Positions 1-6,350 of a stretch of DNA of 6,351 nucleotides are shown here, in pieces (the first letter of the stretch is position 1; each line of letters opens with the position of its first letter). Under the pieces are notes generated by a model. That model made no database searches, had not been told where the DNA came from, and saw only the letters and a list, made by a program, of their open reading frames with translations. The DNA lies in contig JAUVLX010000209.1 in assembly GCA_030600525.1 (NCBI GenBank), positions 1 through 6,351 on the forward strand, written 5' to 3'. The stretch comes from Desulfobulbus sp. (GTDB lineage: Bacteria > Desulfobacterota > Desulfobulbia > Desulfobulbales > Desulfobulbaceae). The position numbers and the translations under genes are program-made.

Positions 1-672
1 CTGGTTGTCTGGTCCATCTGCATTGTGCAGGGTACCATCATTAAGGACGATGGTGACAACCATTTTATTGACTTCTGCCTTCATTCTGCCGTTTTTTGCA
101 ACCGTTATTATCGGTTGGTCACGGTTTCTCATATCGGAAACATAGACACCGTGCCAGTTATCCTGCTCATCAATTTCATCAACGTAGACAACCAGGTCTC
201 CCAAAGCTTCGGTAAATTTTTTTTCCTTGAGTCCTTTATCGACCTTTTCCTTGGCAAGCTGAAACATGAGCAATTTAATGCGCTGTTCGCCTGCAGGAAT
301 AAGACGAATAGAGAAAAATCCGGTAAGGATGGCAATGGACGCGGCAACCATAATGACAGGAGGCAGCATTTTGCGCAGGCTGACCCCGCAGGCTTTAAGG
401 GCAAGAATTTCCCTGTCATTAGTCAGGCGAGTAAAACCTATAATTACCCCTGTCATGCTGGCCATGGGGATGACATAGAGCAGCATATGGGGGAATATAT
501 AACTAAAGAGACGGATGAAATCAGCAAACCCTATACGCAGTTCAAGGACAACTTCGAGTAGGGGAATCAGTCTTACCAGGAAGAAAACCGAGTAGAGAAT
601 GATAAAACTTGCAAAAAAAGGCGCAAGGAGTTCGGCAGCTATGTAGCTGTATAAAAGAAATGGCAGGCGCAA
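1..672 (-). CDS. lptF: LptF-like LPS export ABC transporter permease (3' end beyond window)
   Basis: This is an inner-membrane permease of the YjgP/YjgQ (LptF/LptG) family. In the Lpt machine it works with LptG and the LptB ATPase to extract lipopolysaccharide and pass it to the periplasmic bridge. The 224 visible residues show a hydrophobic helix near 14-36, a second near 55-80, the conserved coupling segment TNDREILALKACGVS at about 84-98 (E. coli LptF has ESEITVMHACGLS), a third helix near 103-122, and then the start of the periplasmic beta-jellyroll. The family is about 350-390 residues long, so the last helices lie beyond base 1. The start is TTG at 672-670. The codon before it is an in-frame TAA, and the first in-frame ATG would delete the first helix. 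The resulting N-terminus MRLPFLLYSYIAAELL fits the family. It lies 53 bases after the M23 peptidase gene on the same strand, so it is probably cotranscribed. LptF rather than LptG is inferred from the ACG motif; LptG is the alternative. Confidence 0.9.
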   Translation of the reverse strand, partial: MRLPFLLYSYIAAELLAPFFASFIILYSVFFLVRLIPLLEVVLELRIGFADFIRLFSYIFPHMLLYVIPMASMTGVIIGFTRLTNDREILALKACGVSLRKMLPPVIMVAASIAILTGFFSIRLIPAGEQRIKLLMFQLAKEKVDKGLKEKKFTEALGDLVVYVDEIDEQDNWHGVYVSDMRNRDQPIITVAKNGRMKAEVNKMVVTIVLNDGTLHNADGPDNQ

Positions 673-677
673 TTATT

Positions 678-691
678 TCACTTTTGAAACA
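678..691 (-). repeat. Small inverted repeat just before the lptF start
   Basis: On the minus strand, TTTCA and TGAAA form a 5-bp stem around the loop AAAG, ending five bases before the TTG start of lptF. There is no strong Shine-Dalgarno sequence in this gap. A hairpin here could limit ribosome access, but a 5-bp AT-rich stem is weak and may be chance. Confidence 0.3.
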
Positions 692-725
692 GGAAGTCAG
701 CTGTGTGAGGTTAGTACTGAAAAAA

Positions 726-2117
726 TCAAGACGGGTCAGGACCGACAAATGCATCAATGTTGACATCTATCCAGTGCTGGTCCCACCATTCAACAGGGGT
801 TACAAAAATACCATGAACCAGAATGGAAAAATGGAGGTGATCGCCTCCTGCCATACCTGTTGTCCCTGTGTTGCCGATATGTTCATCAATGTCTACCATA
901 GCACCTTTTTGAGTGTCGATACGGCTTAAATGTGAGTAAAGGCTGAAGATGCCCTGGCCGTGGTCAATCATTATCATGTTGCCATATATACCCATGTAAT
1001 CGGCGAAGACAATTGTGCCACTGTTTGCTGCGCGTACATCTGCCCGCGCAGTGGACGCGAGATCAATGCCAAGGTGCGTTTGGTAGTCTACTGGTTTGCC
1101 TTTGTAATAATAGGTTCTTTGATCGGCAAAGCCAGCTTTTTTGGCTCCAGGCATTCGCAAAAAACGACCTTTCCATAATCGGTTACTACTGGGATTTGTA
1201 CAAATCTTTTTGATGCTTTCTGCATTTTGCTTACGGACTTCATTGTTGACATACAGATACTTATCAATCATCTGTCCATTAACCTCAGGATACTGTTCTT
1301 CGAATTCCGGGGTCTTGTTTTTTAAAAAACCATCGCTCACATTAAGTTTATCTTTCTTTTCCTTAGTTGGTTTAAAGGTAAAGGAAAAAAGAGATTTTCC
1401 CTCGTTACCTGCTTCATCAACAGCGATAACTTTTGTGAGCCTTGGCTCCTTACTGTTCCAGGGCAGGGCAATATAGGCTATGAATTGTTTATCGCTTTTA
1501 CCAATTGGAAATCCTTGAAAAAATAGGTCATCGATTTGAATTCCATGGCGTTTGGAGGTTTCGGAAAGTTGATAGGTAACTATGCCGCTGCCTCCAGGTT
1601 TTATGTATTTCTGGGCATGGGTGACAGTGACCTTAGGTGGTTTAGTGTCAATGGTAACCGGTATGGTCTGCACTGTCTCGTTGCCATGCATCATATGGTT
1701 GAGCGAGAAGTCTCGGACACGGATAATCAGAGATGCCTGACCATCAGCAAGTTGCGCCTTTTTTGCATCAATGGCGAGTGTCTCTTGCACCGTTTTTGGG
1801 CCGGCATCCTTAAACCATGCATTGCGGTTAAAAGAGCGGTTGAAAAGTTGACTGGTTTTTCCGTCTTGTTCCAACATAACTTCAACTGAACGGATACCGC
1901 TTTTTTGGTCTTCCGCCGTGAGTGGGAAATCCACATTTGTGCCAAGATAGTGTATCTGTTTTTCCAGGGTGAGAGTGGGTTTTTCGGTTTCAAATAAAAT
2001 AAACCCTGAGACAGCAGCCGCAACTCCAACCCCGATGAAAAGGGTAATGAGGAATTTACGAAAGAAACCGCCTTTGCTGGGACGTGAGGAGTGACGCCTT
2101 CGATTTTTTATTGCCAT
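726..2117 (-). CDS. Membrane-anchored M23 (LytM/lysostaphin-type) metallopeptidase with Ig-like domains
   Basis: This is a probable peptidoglycan endopeptidase, or an activator of one, in the periplasm. The 463-residue protein has a basic N-terminus (KNRRRHSSRPSK), one hydrophobic helix at about 20-42, and then a long extracytoplasmic part. Residues about 50-158 and 159-250 look like two beta-sandwich/Ig-like modules, with phrases such as DTKPPKVTV and AVDEAGNEG. The M23 domain covers about 335-450. All expected active-site residues are present: H348 and D352 in HLGID, H396 in YSHL, and H427/H429 in DHLHF. By family knowledge H348, D352 and H429 bind zinc and H396/H427 act in catalysis, so it should be active rather than a degenerate LytM activator such as EnvC. 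The start is the ATG at 2117, with no clear Shine-Dalgarno. It sits between rng and lptF in one leftward run, which supports a role in envelope growth. Its exact bond specificity cannot be read from the sequence. Confidence 0.93.
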   Translation of the reverse strand: MAIKNRRRHSSRPSKGGFFRKFLITLFIGVGVAAAVSGFILFETEKPTLTLEKQIHYLGTNVDFPLTAEDQKSGIRSVEVMLEQDGKTSQLFNRSFNRNAWFKDAGPKTVQETLAIDAKKAQLADGQASLIIRVRDFSLNHMMHGNETVQTIPVTIDTKPPKVTVTHAQKYIKPGGSGIVTYQLSETSKRHGIQIDDLFFQGFPIGKSDKQFIAYIALPWNSKEPRLTKVIAVDEAGNEGKSLFSFTFKPTKEKKDKLNVSDGFLKNKTPEFEEQYPEVNGQMIDKYLYVNNEVRKQNAESIKKICTNPSSNRLWKGRFLRMPGAKKAGFADQRTYYYKGKPVDYQTHLGIDLASTARADVRAANSGTIVFADYMGIYGNMIMIDHGQGIFSLYSHLSRIDTQKGAMVDIDEHIGNTGTTGMAGGDHLHFSILVHGIFVTPVEWWDQHWIDVNIDAFVGPDPS

Positions 2118-2155
2118 TGTAATTATTGTTTGATTTGTCGTTAAGTATCTATTGG

Positions 2156-2181
2156 AAGTATTAACAAAAAACGTAATACTT
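2156..2181 (-). repeat. Perfect 8-bp inverted repeat in the rng-M23 intergenic gap
   Basis: AAGTATTA at 2156-2163 is matched by TAATACTT at 2174-2181 around a 10-base loop. On the transcribed (minus) strand the loop carries a T-run (CGTTTTTTGT). The stem is AT-rich and the T-run is in the loop rather than after the stem, so this is not a normal intrinsic terminator. It could be a protein-binding palindrome or an mRNA hairpin between the two cistrons. The rest of the 99-base gap shows no convincing promoter. Confidence 0.4.
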
Positions 2182-2216
2182 TGTCTGATCGCTTGACGTT
2201 GAGTATGGCCTGCGAA

Positions 2217-3737
2217 TCATGACCTTTGGACGGGACAATCTTTCCAGGTTATTTCATATCTTTTTATATGCATATCAGGAACTGAGGTAATGGTAAACCG
2301 TTTTCCTGTGGCCTGTTCCAGTTGATCAACATGGACAGCCTCCTCGTTTCGCAGCATATCGGCCACATCAGGATGTACTTTTAGAGCTGCTGTAGCGCAC
2401 TCGATTTTGCGGGCATCTTTTGTTAATTTTCTGAAAATTTCATAACATATGGTACGGCTAGATTTTATAAACCCATCACCACCGCAATAACAACAGGGCT
2501 CACACATGGTCTGGGTCAGGTTTTCGGAAAGCCGCTTTCTTGTCATTTGGACCAGGCCAAATTCCGAAAGTTTCAGGATATTAACCTTGCTTTTATCATT
2601 CTGCATTGCTTTTTTGAAGGAGGTATACAGGTCTTCCCTTTCCTGTTCGTCATCCATGTCGATGAAATCAATAATAATAATTCCACCGATATTTCGTAGG
2701 CGCAACTGATAAGCAATTTCTTTGACTGCCTCCATATTAGTTTTAAATATGGTTTCCGCAAGATCATTTTTCCCTACGTATCGACCGGTGTTGACATCAA
2801 CAACCGTCAGTGCCTCGGTAGGTTCTATAATTATGTAGCCTCCAGATCTCAGCCATACCTTTTTGTCCAGCGCAGAGTTGATGTCCACCTCTATCCCATA
2901 GGATTCAAAAAGTGGCATCCCTCCATCATAGTACATGATTTTTCGCTGCAGATGTGGGGCAAAGGTCTTGGCATACGTCAACAGTTGATTATATACCTCA
3001 CGATTATCGACAACGAGTTCGTTGATTTTTTCAGTGAAAAAATCGCGCACAGTGCGAAGAATGATATCTAGATCCTTGTATATAAGACTTGGGACCTTAG
3101 GCTTAGTTGATTTGGAAAGGATGTCGTCCCAAAGAAGCAGCAAAAATTCCATGTCTGCTTCCAATTCATCGTTACTGATATTTTCAGCAACAGTCCTAAT
3201 GATGAAACCCGCTCCTGAGGGACGGAGTGTTTCTATCTTTTCCCTGAGTTGATCACGAACACTTTCGTCCTCGATTTTTCTGGATATACCGATATGGTCG
3301 GTGAGAGGCATGTATACCAGGTTGCGACAGGGGATGGTAATGTTACAGGTAAGACGGGCTCCTTTGGTACCAATAGGTTCTTTGGCAATTTGAACCAGTA
3401 CTGACTGGTTTTCTTTGAGGAGCTCGTTTATTGGACGGCTGGTATTTTTTTTCCCGTTTCCAATCCCGTTTGTCCCTTGCGGTGTTTTTTGATTGAGTCC
3501 GCCTTGAGCTGGAACGATGATGTCATCGACATATAAAAATCCTGTCCTTGCAAGGCCGATATCTACAAAGGCAGCTTCAATACCGGGCAAGACGCGGACA
3601 ACACGTCCAAGATAGATATTGCCGATAAGCCCTTCTTCAGAAAAACGTTCAGTGTGAAATTCTAGGAGGGTGCCGTTTTCAACTAAAGCTATACGATTTT
3701 CATACGGTGTTGCATTGATGAGTATGTCTGTGTACAT
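2217..3737 (-). CDS. rng: Ribonuclease E/G family endoribonuclease (RNase G-like)
   Basis: This is an endoribonuclease of the RNase E/G family that cuts single-stranded AU-rich RNA, with known roles in 16S rRNA 5' maturation and mRNA turnover in the cytoplasm. With the ATG at 3737 the protein has 506 residues, close to E. coli RNase G (489) and without the long C-terminal scaffold of RNase E. In order: an S1 domain (about 36-135), the 5'-end sensor GFIIRTVAE with R181-T182, the DNase I-like catalytic core with metal-binding D314 (VVDVNTGR) and D357 (IIIDFIDMDD) 43 residues apart as in RNase E, and the zinc-link cysteines in CEPCCYCGGDG (C415 and C418). The S1 domain is interrupted by a polar linker rich in Gly, Asn and Gln (about 74-101). 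A GTG at 3788 and an ATG at 3773 lie in frame upstream, but the family N-terminus (MTAELLVNVTPSETR in E. coli) aligns at the 3737 Met, and the promoter below would leave only about 10 leader bases before the GTG. Confidence 0.93.
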   Translation of the reverse strand: MYTDILINATPYENRIALVENGTLLEFHTERFSEEGLIGNIYLGRVVRVLPGIEAAFVDIGLARTGFLYVDDIIVPAQGGLNQKTPQGTNGIGNGKKNTSRPINELLKENQSVLVQIAKEPIGTKGARLTCNITIPCRNLVYMPLTDHIGISRKIEDESVRDQLREKIETLRPSGAGFIIRTVAENISNDELEADMEFLLLLWDDILSKSTKPKVPSLIYKDLDIILRTVRDFFTEKINELVVDNREVYNQLLTYAKTFAPHLQRKIMYYDGGMPLFESYGIEVDINSALDKKVWLRSGGYIIIEPTEALTVVDVNTGRYVGKNDLAETIFKTNMEAVKEIAYQLRLRNIGGIIIIDFIDMDDEQEREDLYTSFKKAMQNDKSKVNILKLSEFGLVQMTRKRLSENLTQTMCEPCCYCGGDGFIKSSRTICYEIFRKLTKDARKIECATAALKVHPDVADMLRNEEAVHVDQLEQATGKRFTITSVPDMHIKRYEITWKDCPVQRS

Positions 3738-3805
3738 ATATATGTGGTCTAGTCCGGAGCAAATGAATACCATTAAGGCAGATGTCACTTTTCAGTTAAC
3801 GAAAC

Positions 3806-3835
3806 AGTATACTACACCCCCGATAAATCTGCCAA
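3806..3835 (-). promoter_or_regulatory. Predicted sigma70-type promoter for rng
   Basis: On the minus strand, TTGGCA (3835-3830) is followed by an 18-base spacer and TATACT (3811-3806). Each hexamer matches the sigma70 consensus at five of six bases. Transcription would start near 3799, giving a leader of about 60 bases to the ATG at 3737. The -10 lies within the palindrome AGTATACT (3806-3813), so TATACT is also present on the plus strand, facing the glycosyltransferase gene; there I see no good -35. The prediction is by eye. Confidence 0.55.
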
Positions 3836-3865
3836 AAATAAATATTAAATCGAAAGCTTCTCCTC

Positions 3866-4711
3866 GTGATTTCCGTTATTATTCCCACATTTAATCGAGC
3901 TGGTTTTCTGTCACGATCGATCTTGTCGGTGGTGCAGCAAACTCTATCTCCCGCTGAGTTGATTATAGTTGATGACGGGTCAACTGATAATACTGAGCAG
4001 GTGGTACACGATATTTCTAGTAACAGCCCTGTTTCAATAGTGTACCAGTATCAACAAAACAGTGGTGCTGCCGCAGCCAGGAATACAGGAATCAGGTCGA
4101 GCAGGCATGAGCATATAGCCTTCCTGGATTCCGATGACTGGTGGCTTCCAGGTAAACTGGAACAGCAATATCAGGCCATGGAATGCCAACCACACTACTT
4201 AATATCCCATACACGGGAAATATGGTATCGGAACGGCAAGAGAGTTAATCAGAAAAAGAAACATGATCCTCCCCATGGAGATATTTTTGAGGCAAGTTTG
4301 CGTATGTGCATGGTTGGCATGTCGACTGTGATGGCCAAGAGAACGTGTTTTAGTACGGTTGGTTTTTTTGATGAACAATTGCCCTGTTGCGAAGATTATG
4401 ATCTTTGGCTCAGGATGAGTTGTCAAATTCCTTTTCTGCGGATTGACGCGCCACTTCTTTGTAAAGATGGAGGTCGTAACGATCAGCTTTCGTTTATTCA
4501 TAGGATGGGGATGGATACTTTTAGAATACAGTCCTTGTGTAACCTGTTAGAAAGTAGCCGTCTCAGCGTGGAGCAGCGGTTACACGCTATTACAGAACTG
4601 CAGCGAAAGTGTACTATCTACGGGAACGGATGTGTAAAACACGGGCGCCAGCAGGAGGGCCAGCGTTATTTAGAACTTCCAGAAAAATATTTGTTAAATG
4701 GAGCGCAGTAA
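3866..4711 (+). CDS. Glycosyltransferase family 2 protein
   Basis: This is an inverting GT-A-fold sugar transferase, expected to act in the cytoplasm on an unknown acceptor such as a polysaccharide, lipid-linked sugar or protein. The 281-residue protein opens directly with the nucleotide-binding strand (ISVIIPTFNRAGFL). It carries DDGSTD at 36-41, GAAAARNTG at about 67-75, the metal-binding DXD-type DSDD at 88-91, and the acidic catalytic pair E176-D177 in CCEDYDLW. I see no transmembrane helix, so it is soluble or peripheral. The start is GTG at 3866. An in-frame TAA at 3839-3841 blocks a longer reading, no ATG lies between, and there is no clear Shine-Dalgarno. It is divergent from rng, and the next gene begins two bases after its stop, so the two are probably translationally coupled. 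Donor and acceptor cannot be told, and no other polysaccharide genes are in view. Confidence 0.93.
   Translation: MISVIIPTFNRAGFLSRSILSVVQQTLSPAELIIVDDGSTDNTEQVVHDISSNSPVSIVYQYQQNSGAAAARNTGIRSSRHEHIAFLDSDDWWLPGKLEQQYQAMECQPHYLISHTREIWYRNGKRVNQKKKHDPPHGDIFEASLRMCMVGMSTVMAKRTCFSTVGFFDEQLPCCEDYDLWLRMSCQIPFLRIDAPLLCKDGGRNDQLSFIHRMGMDTFRIQSLCNLLESSRLSVEQRLHAITELQRKCTIYGNGCVKHGRQQEGQRYLELPEKYLLNGAQ
4700..4703 (+). promoter_or_regulatory. Ribosome binding site setting the GTG start at 4714
   Basis: GGAG lies inside the last codons of the glycosyltransferase gene, 10 bases before GTG at 4714. It supports 4714 as the start rather than the longer in-frame reading from ATG at 4609, which would overlap the upstream gene by about 100 bases and add 35 residues unlike the family. 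Confidence 0.5.
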
Positions 4712-4713
4712 GA

Positions 4714-5841
4714 GTGAAAAAAGTTTCTTCCTATGGGGATCCAGCACGTTATGTGACTCACCTTCATGTTGCTGAAGAGTGTATAGACAACCCGTATGCC
4801 CAGGAAATAATAGAGAAGGCAAATCTTCCGGTTACCATCCTTAAAGATGGAAGCCTGCCTGATATACCAGGAACATTTCCAGATAACCTTACCCTGGGAA
4901 AGCACCATCTGCTCCTGTGTAAAAATAGGGGCGTGTTTTTCAAACCTTGTCCGGGTACCAGGGAGTATACCTGTTGTGGGTACCAGGTTCTCAATATAGG
5001 TATGAACTGTCCTATGGATTGCGTGTACTGTATTTTACAGGCCTATTTGAACAATCCGTGGCTTAGCTTTTGTGTGAATATTGAAGACATGTTTGCCGAA
5101 CTGGATAAGGTACTACTTAACCAGCCGGAACAGTTCTACCGGATAGGGACAGGTGAGTTTACAGATAGCCTTGCCATTGACTCGTTGACGGGATTAAGTC
5201 CTCGCTTAATCAAGTACATGAGTGACAAAAGCAATGCCGTGCTAGAATTAAAGACCAAGTGCAATATCATTGAGCAACTTGAACACGTTCCACACAACGG
5301 ACGCACTGTAGTTGCCTGGTCGCTTAATAGCCCGGTTATAATGGCTAAAGAGGAGTTACGTACTGCAACTTTGGATGAGCGCCTTGAGGCTGCAGCCAAA
5401 GTCGCAGAATGGGGGTATCATCTTGCCTTTCATTTTGACCCTATCATTTATCACGATAACTGGCAGCAGGGGTACCGAGAGACCATAAGACGGTTATTCC
5501 AGGCTATACCAGCTGATAAAGTCGCATGGATAAGCATGGGGGCACTACGTTACCTGCCGTCACTAAAGAACATTGCCACAGAACGATTTCCTAGTTCGAG
5601 CTTTTTTTATGAAGAATTTATCAATGGGCTCGATAATAAGTACCGCTACTTCAGGCCGCAAAGGGTCTCCATGTATCAGTTTATCCTGGGTGAATTACAA
5701 AAATATGCTGCAGGACGGACCTGTATTTATTTTTGCATGGAAAGCAGCGAAATATGGCAGGAGGTATTTGGTTATACTCCGGAAGAGCATGGAGGGTTGC
5801 CAATGATGCTGGATCGATCGGTCAGTGTCTCCAGTAAATGA
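4714..5841 (+). CDS. Spore photoproduct lyase (SPL) family radical SAM protein lacking the SPL catalytic cysteine
   Basis: This is a radical SAM enzyme of the spore photoproduct lyase-like family. True SPL reverses the UV thymine dimer of spores. The 375-residue protein carries CPMDCVYC, the CxxxCxxC motif for the 4Fe-4S cluster (C99, C103, C106). It is colinear with Bacillus SPL through GRTVVAWSLN (about 196-205), DERLEAAAKVAEWGY and FDPIIYHDNW. Where B. subtilis SPL has FEGSCTSD with the hydrogen-donor Cys141, this protein has RIGTGEFTDS (about 143-152) with no cysteine. Extra cysteines lie before the motif (C79 in KPCPGT, C87-C88 in CCGY) and near the end (C337 and C341 in CIYFCMES); from memory these are shared by SPL-like proteins of non-sporeformers. 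The start is GTG at 4714, two bases after the glycosyltransferase stop. It is probably cotranscribed with that gene and lies just before ssb. The true reaction is unknown; DNA repair is possible but not shown. Confidence 0.88.
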   Translation: MKKVSSYGDPARYVTHLHVAEECIDNPYAQEIIEKANLPVTILKDGSLPDIPGTFPDNLTLGKHHLLLCKNRGVFFKPCPGTREYTCCGYQVLNIGMNCPMDCVYCILQAYLNNPWLSFCVNIEDMFAELDKVLLNQPEQFYRIGTGEFTDSLAIDSLTGLSPRLIKYMSDKSNAVLELKTKCNIIEQLEHVPHNGRTVVAWSLNSPVIMAKEELRTATLDERLEAAAKVAEWGYHLAFHFDPIIYHDNWQQGYRETIRRLFQAIPADKVAWISMGALRYLPSLKNIATERFPSSSFFYEEFINGLDNKYRYFRPQRVSMYQFILGELQKYAAGRTCIYFCMESSEIWQEVFGYTPEEHGGLPMMLDRSVSVSSK

Positions 5842-5845
5842 TATT

Positions 5846-5874
5846 TTGTAATTTTTAAAAATCAAAAGTATAAG
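5846..5874 (+). promoter_or_regulatory. Predicted sigma70-type promoter for ssb
   Basis: TTGTAA (5846-5851), a 17-base spacer and TATAAG (5869-5874) form a plausible promoter in the AT-rich 70-base gap before ssb. The -10 matches consensus at five of six bases and the -35 at four. The spacer contains the perfect 12-base palindrome ATTTTTAAAAAT (5851-5862). It suggests ssb can be transcribed apart from the radical SAM gene. I see no intrinsic terminator in the gap, so readthrough is also likely. Confidence 0.5.
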
Positions 5875-5902
5875 AAAAATCGTAAACTGAATTTTAAACA
5901 AT

Positions 5903-5908
5903 AGGTGA
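5903..5908 (+). promoter_or_regulatory. Ribosome binding site of ssb
   Basis: AGGTGA lies three bases before the ATG at 5912. It is among the clearest Shine-Dalgarno sequences in the window and fits a highly translated gene. Confidence 0.6.
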
Positions 5909-5911
5909 ATA

Positions 5912-6334
5912 ATGATTAATAAAGTAATTCTTATCGGTAATCTTGGTGCTGATCCTGAAATACGGTATACCCAGAGTGGTGCGCCGGTTGCCTCTTTTAA
6001 TGTGGCAACAACTGAGAGATGGAAAGGCAAAGATGGGCAAATGCAGGAACAAACAGAATGGCACAAGATAGTTGCCTGGCAACGCCTTGCAGAGATTTGT
6101 GGAGAATACCTGTCAAAAGGGGCCAGAGTCTACATAGAAGGAAAGCTGCAGACACGGAAATGGCAGGACCAGAGCGGTAATGACAAATACACCACTGAGA
6201 TTGTGGCAAGGGAAATGAAAATGCTGACCCCTCGAGGTGCTGGTGCAGCTGGTGGTGATGGCGGTGGAGGTGGAGGCAGTTTTGGTGATTTTCCACAGGA
6301 ACCACCTCCAATGGCTGACGATGTACCTTTTTAG
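5912..6334 (+). CDS. ssb: Single-stranded DNA-binding protein
   Basis: This is the single-stranded DNA-binding protein, which coats ssDNA as a tetramer during replication, recombination and repair and recruits partner proteins through its tail. The 140-residue protein has the OB-fold at 1-105, opening MINKVILIGNLGADPEIRY. The DNA-stacking aromatics line up with E. coli SSB: W37 (W40), W50 (W54) and W84 (W88), while the F60 position is W56 here. A short Gly/Ala-rich linker (about 108-123) leads to the acidic tip MADDVPF, the variant of DDIPF that binds SSB partners. The ATG at 5912 has a good ribosome binding site and matches the family start exactly. The full-length chromosomal-type sequence with an intact tip argues against a phage or plasmid remnant. 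The linker is short compared with E. coli (178 residues), which is common in other phyla. Confidence 0.97.
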   Translation: MINKVILIGNLGADPEIRYTQSGAPVASFNVATTERWKGKDGQMQEQTEWHKIVAWQRLAEICGEYLSKGARVYIEGKLQTRKWQDQSGNDKYTTEIVAREMKMLTPRGAGAAGGDGGGGGGSFGDFPQEPPPMADDVPF

Positions 6335-6343
6335 TTCTTTGCC

Positions 6344-6350
6344 TTAGGAG
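6344..6350 (+). promoter_or_regulatory. Possible ribosome binding site of a gene beyond the window
   Basis: TTAGGAG, ten bases after the ssb stop and at the very edge of the window, resembles a Shine-Dalgarno sequence. If real, another rightward gene starts within about ten bases of the edge and is cotranscribed with ssb. Its identity cannot be seen. Confidence 0.35.

Noticed and set aside
25..561. 178-codon plus-strand open frame
   Set aside because: It lies opposite lptF, whose minus-strand frame shows clear family motifs; the plus-strand protein resembles nothing and has no ribosome binding site.
542..766. Minus-strand open frame across the M23-lptF junction
   Set aside because: It overlaps the ends of both real genes in another frame and has no recognisable product.
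2156..2181. Intrinsic terminator after rng
   Set aside because: The stem is AT-rich and the T-run is in the loop, not after the stem.
3670..3894. Plus-strand open frame bridging the divergent intergenic region
   Set aside because: It overlaps the start of rng antisense and the glycosyltransferase start in another frame, with no protein family signal.
4609..4713. N-terminal extension of the radical SAM protein from ATG 4609
   Set aside because: It is an out-of-frame reading of the glycosyltransferase C-terminus; homology starts after the GTG at 4714, which has its own GGAG.
6235..6285. GGT/GGC/GGA-rich tract in ssb as a repeat expansion or frameshift site
   Set aside because: A glycine-rich linker is normal for SSB, and the frame continues to an intact acidic tip.
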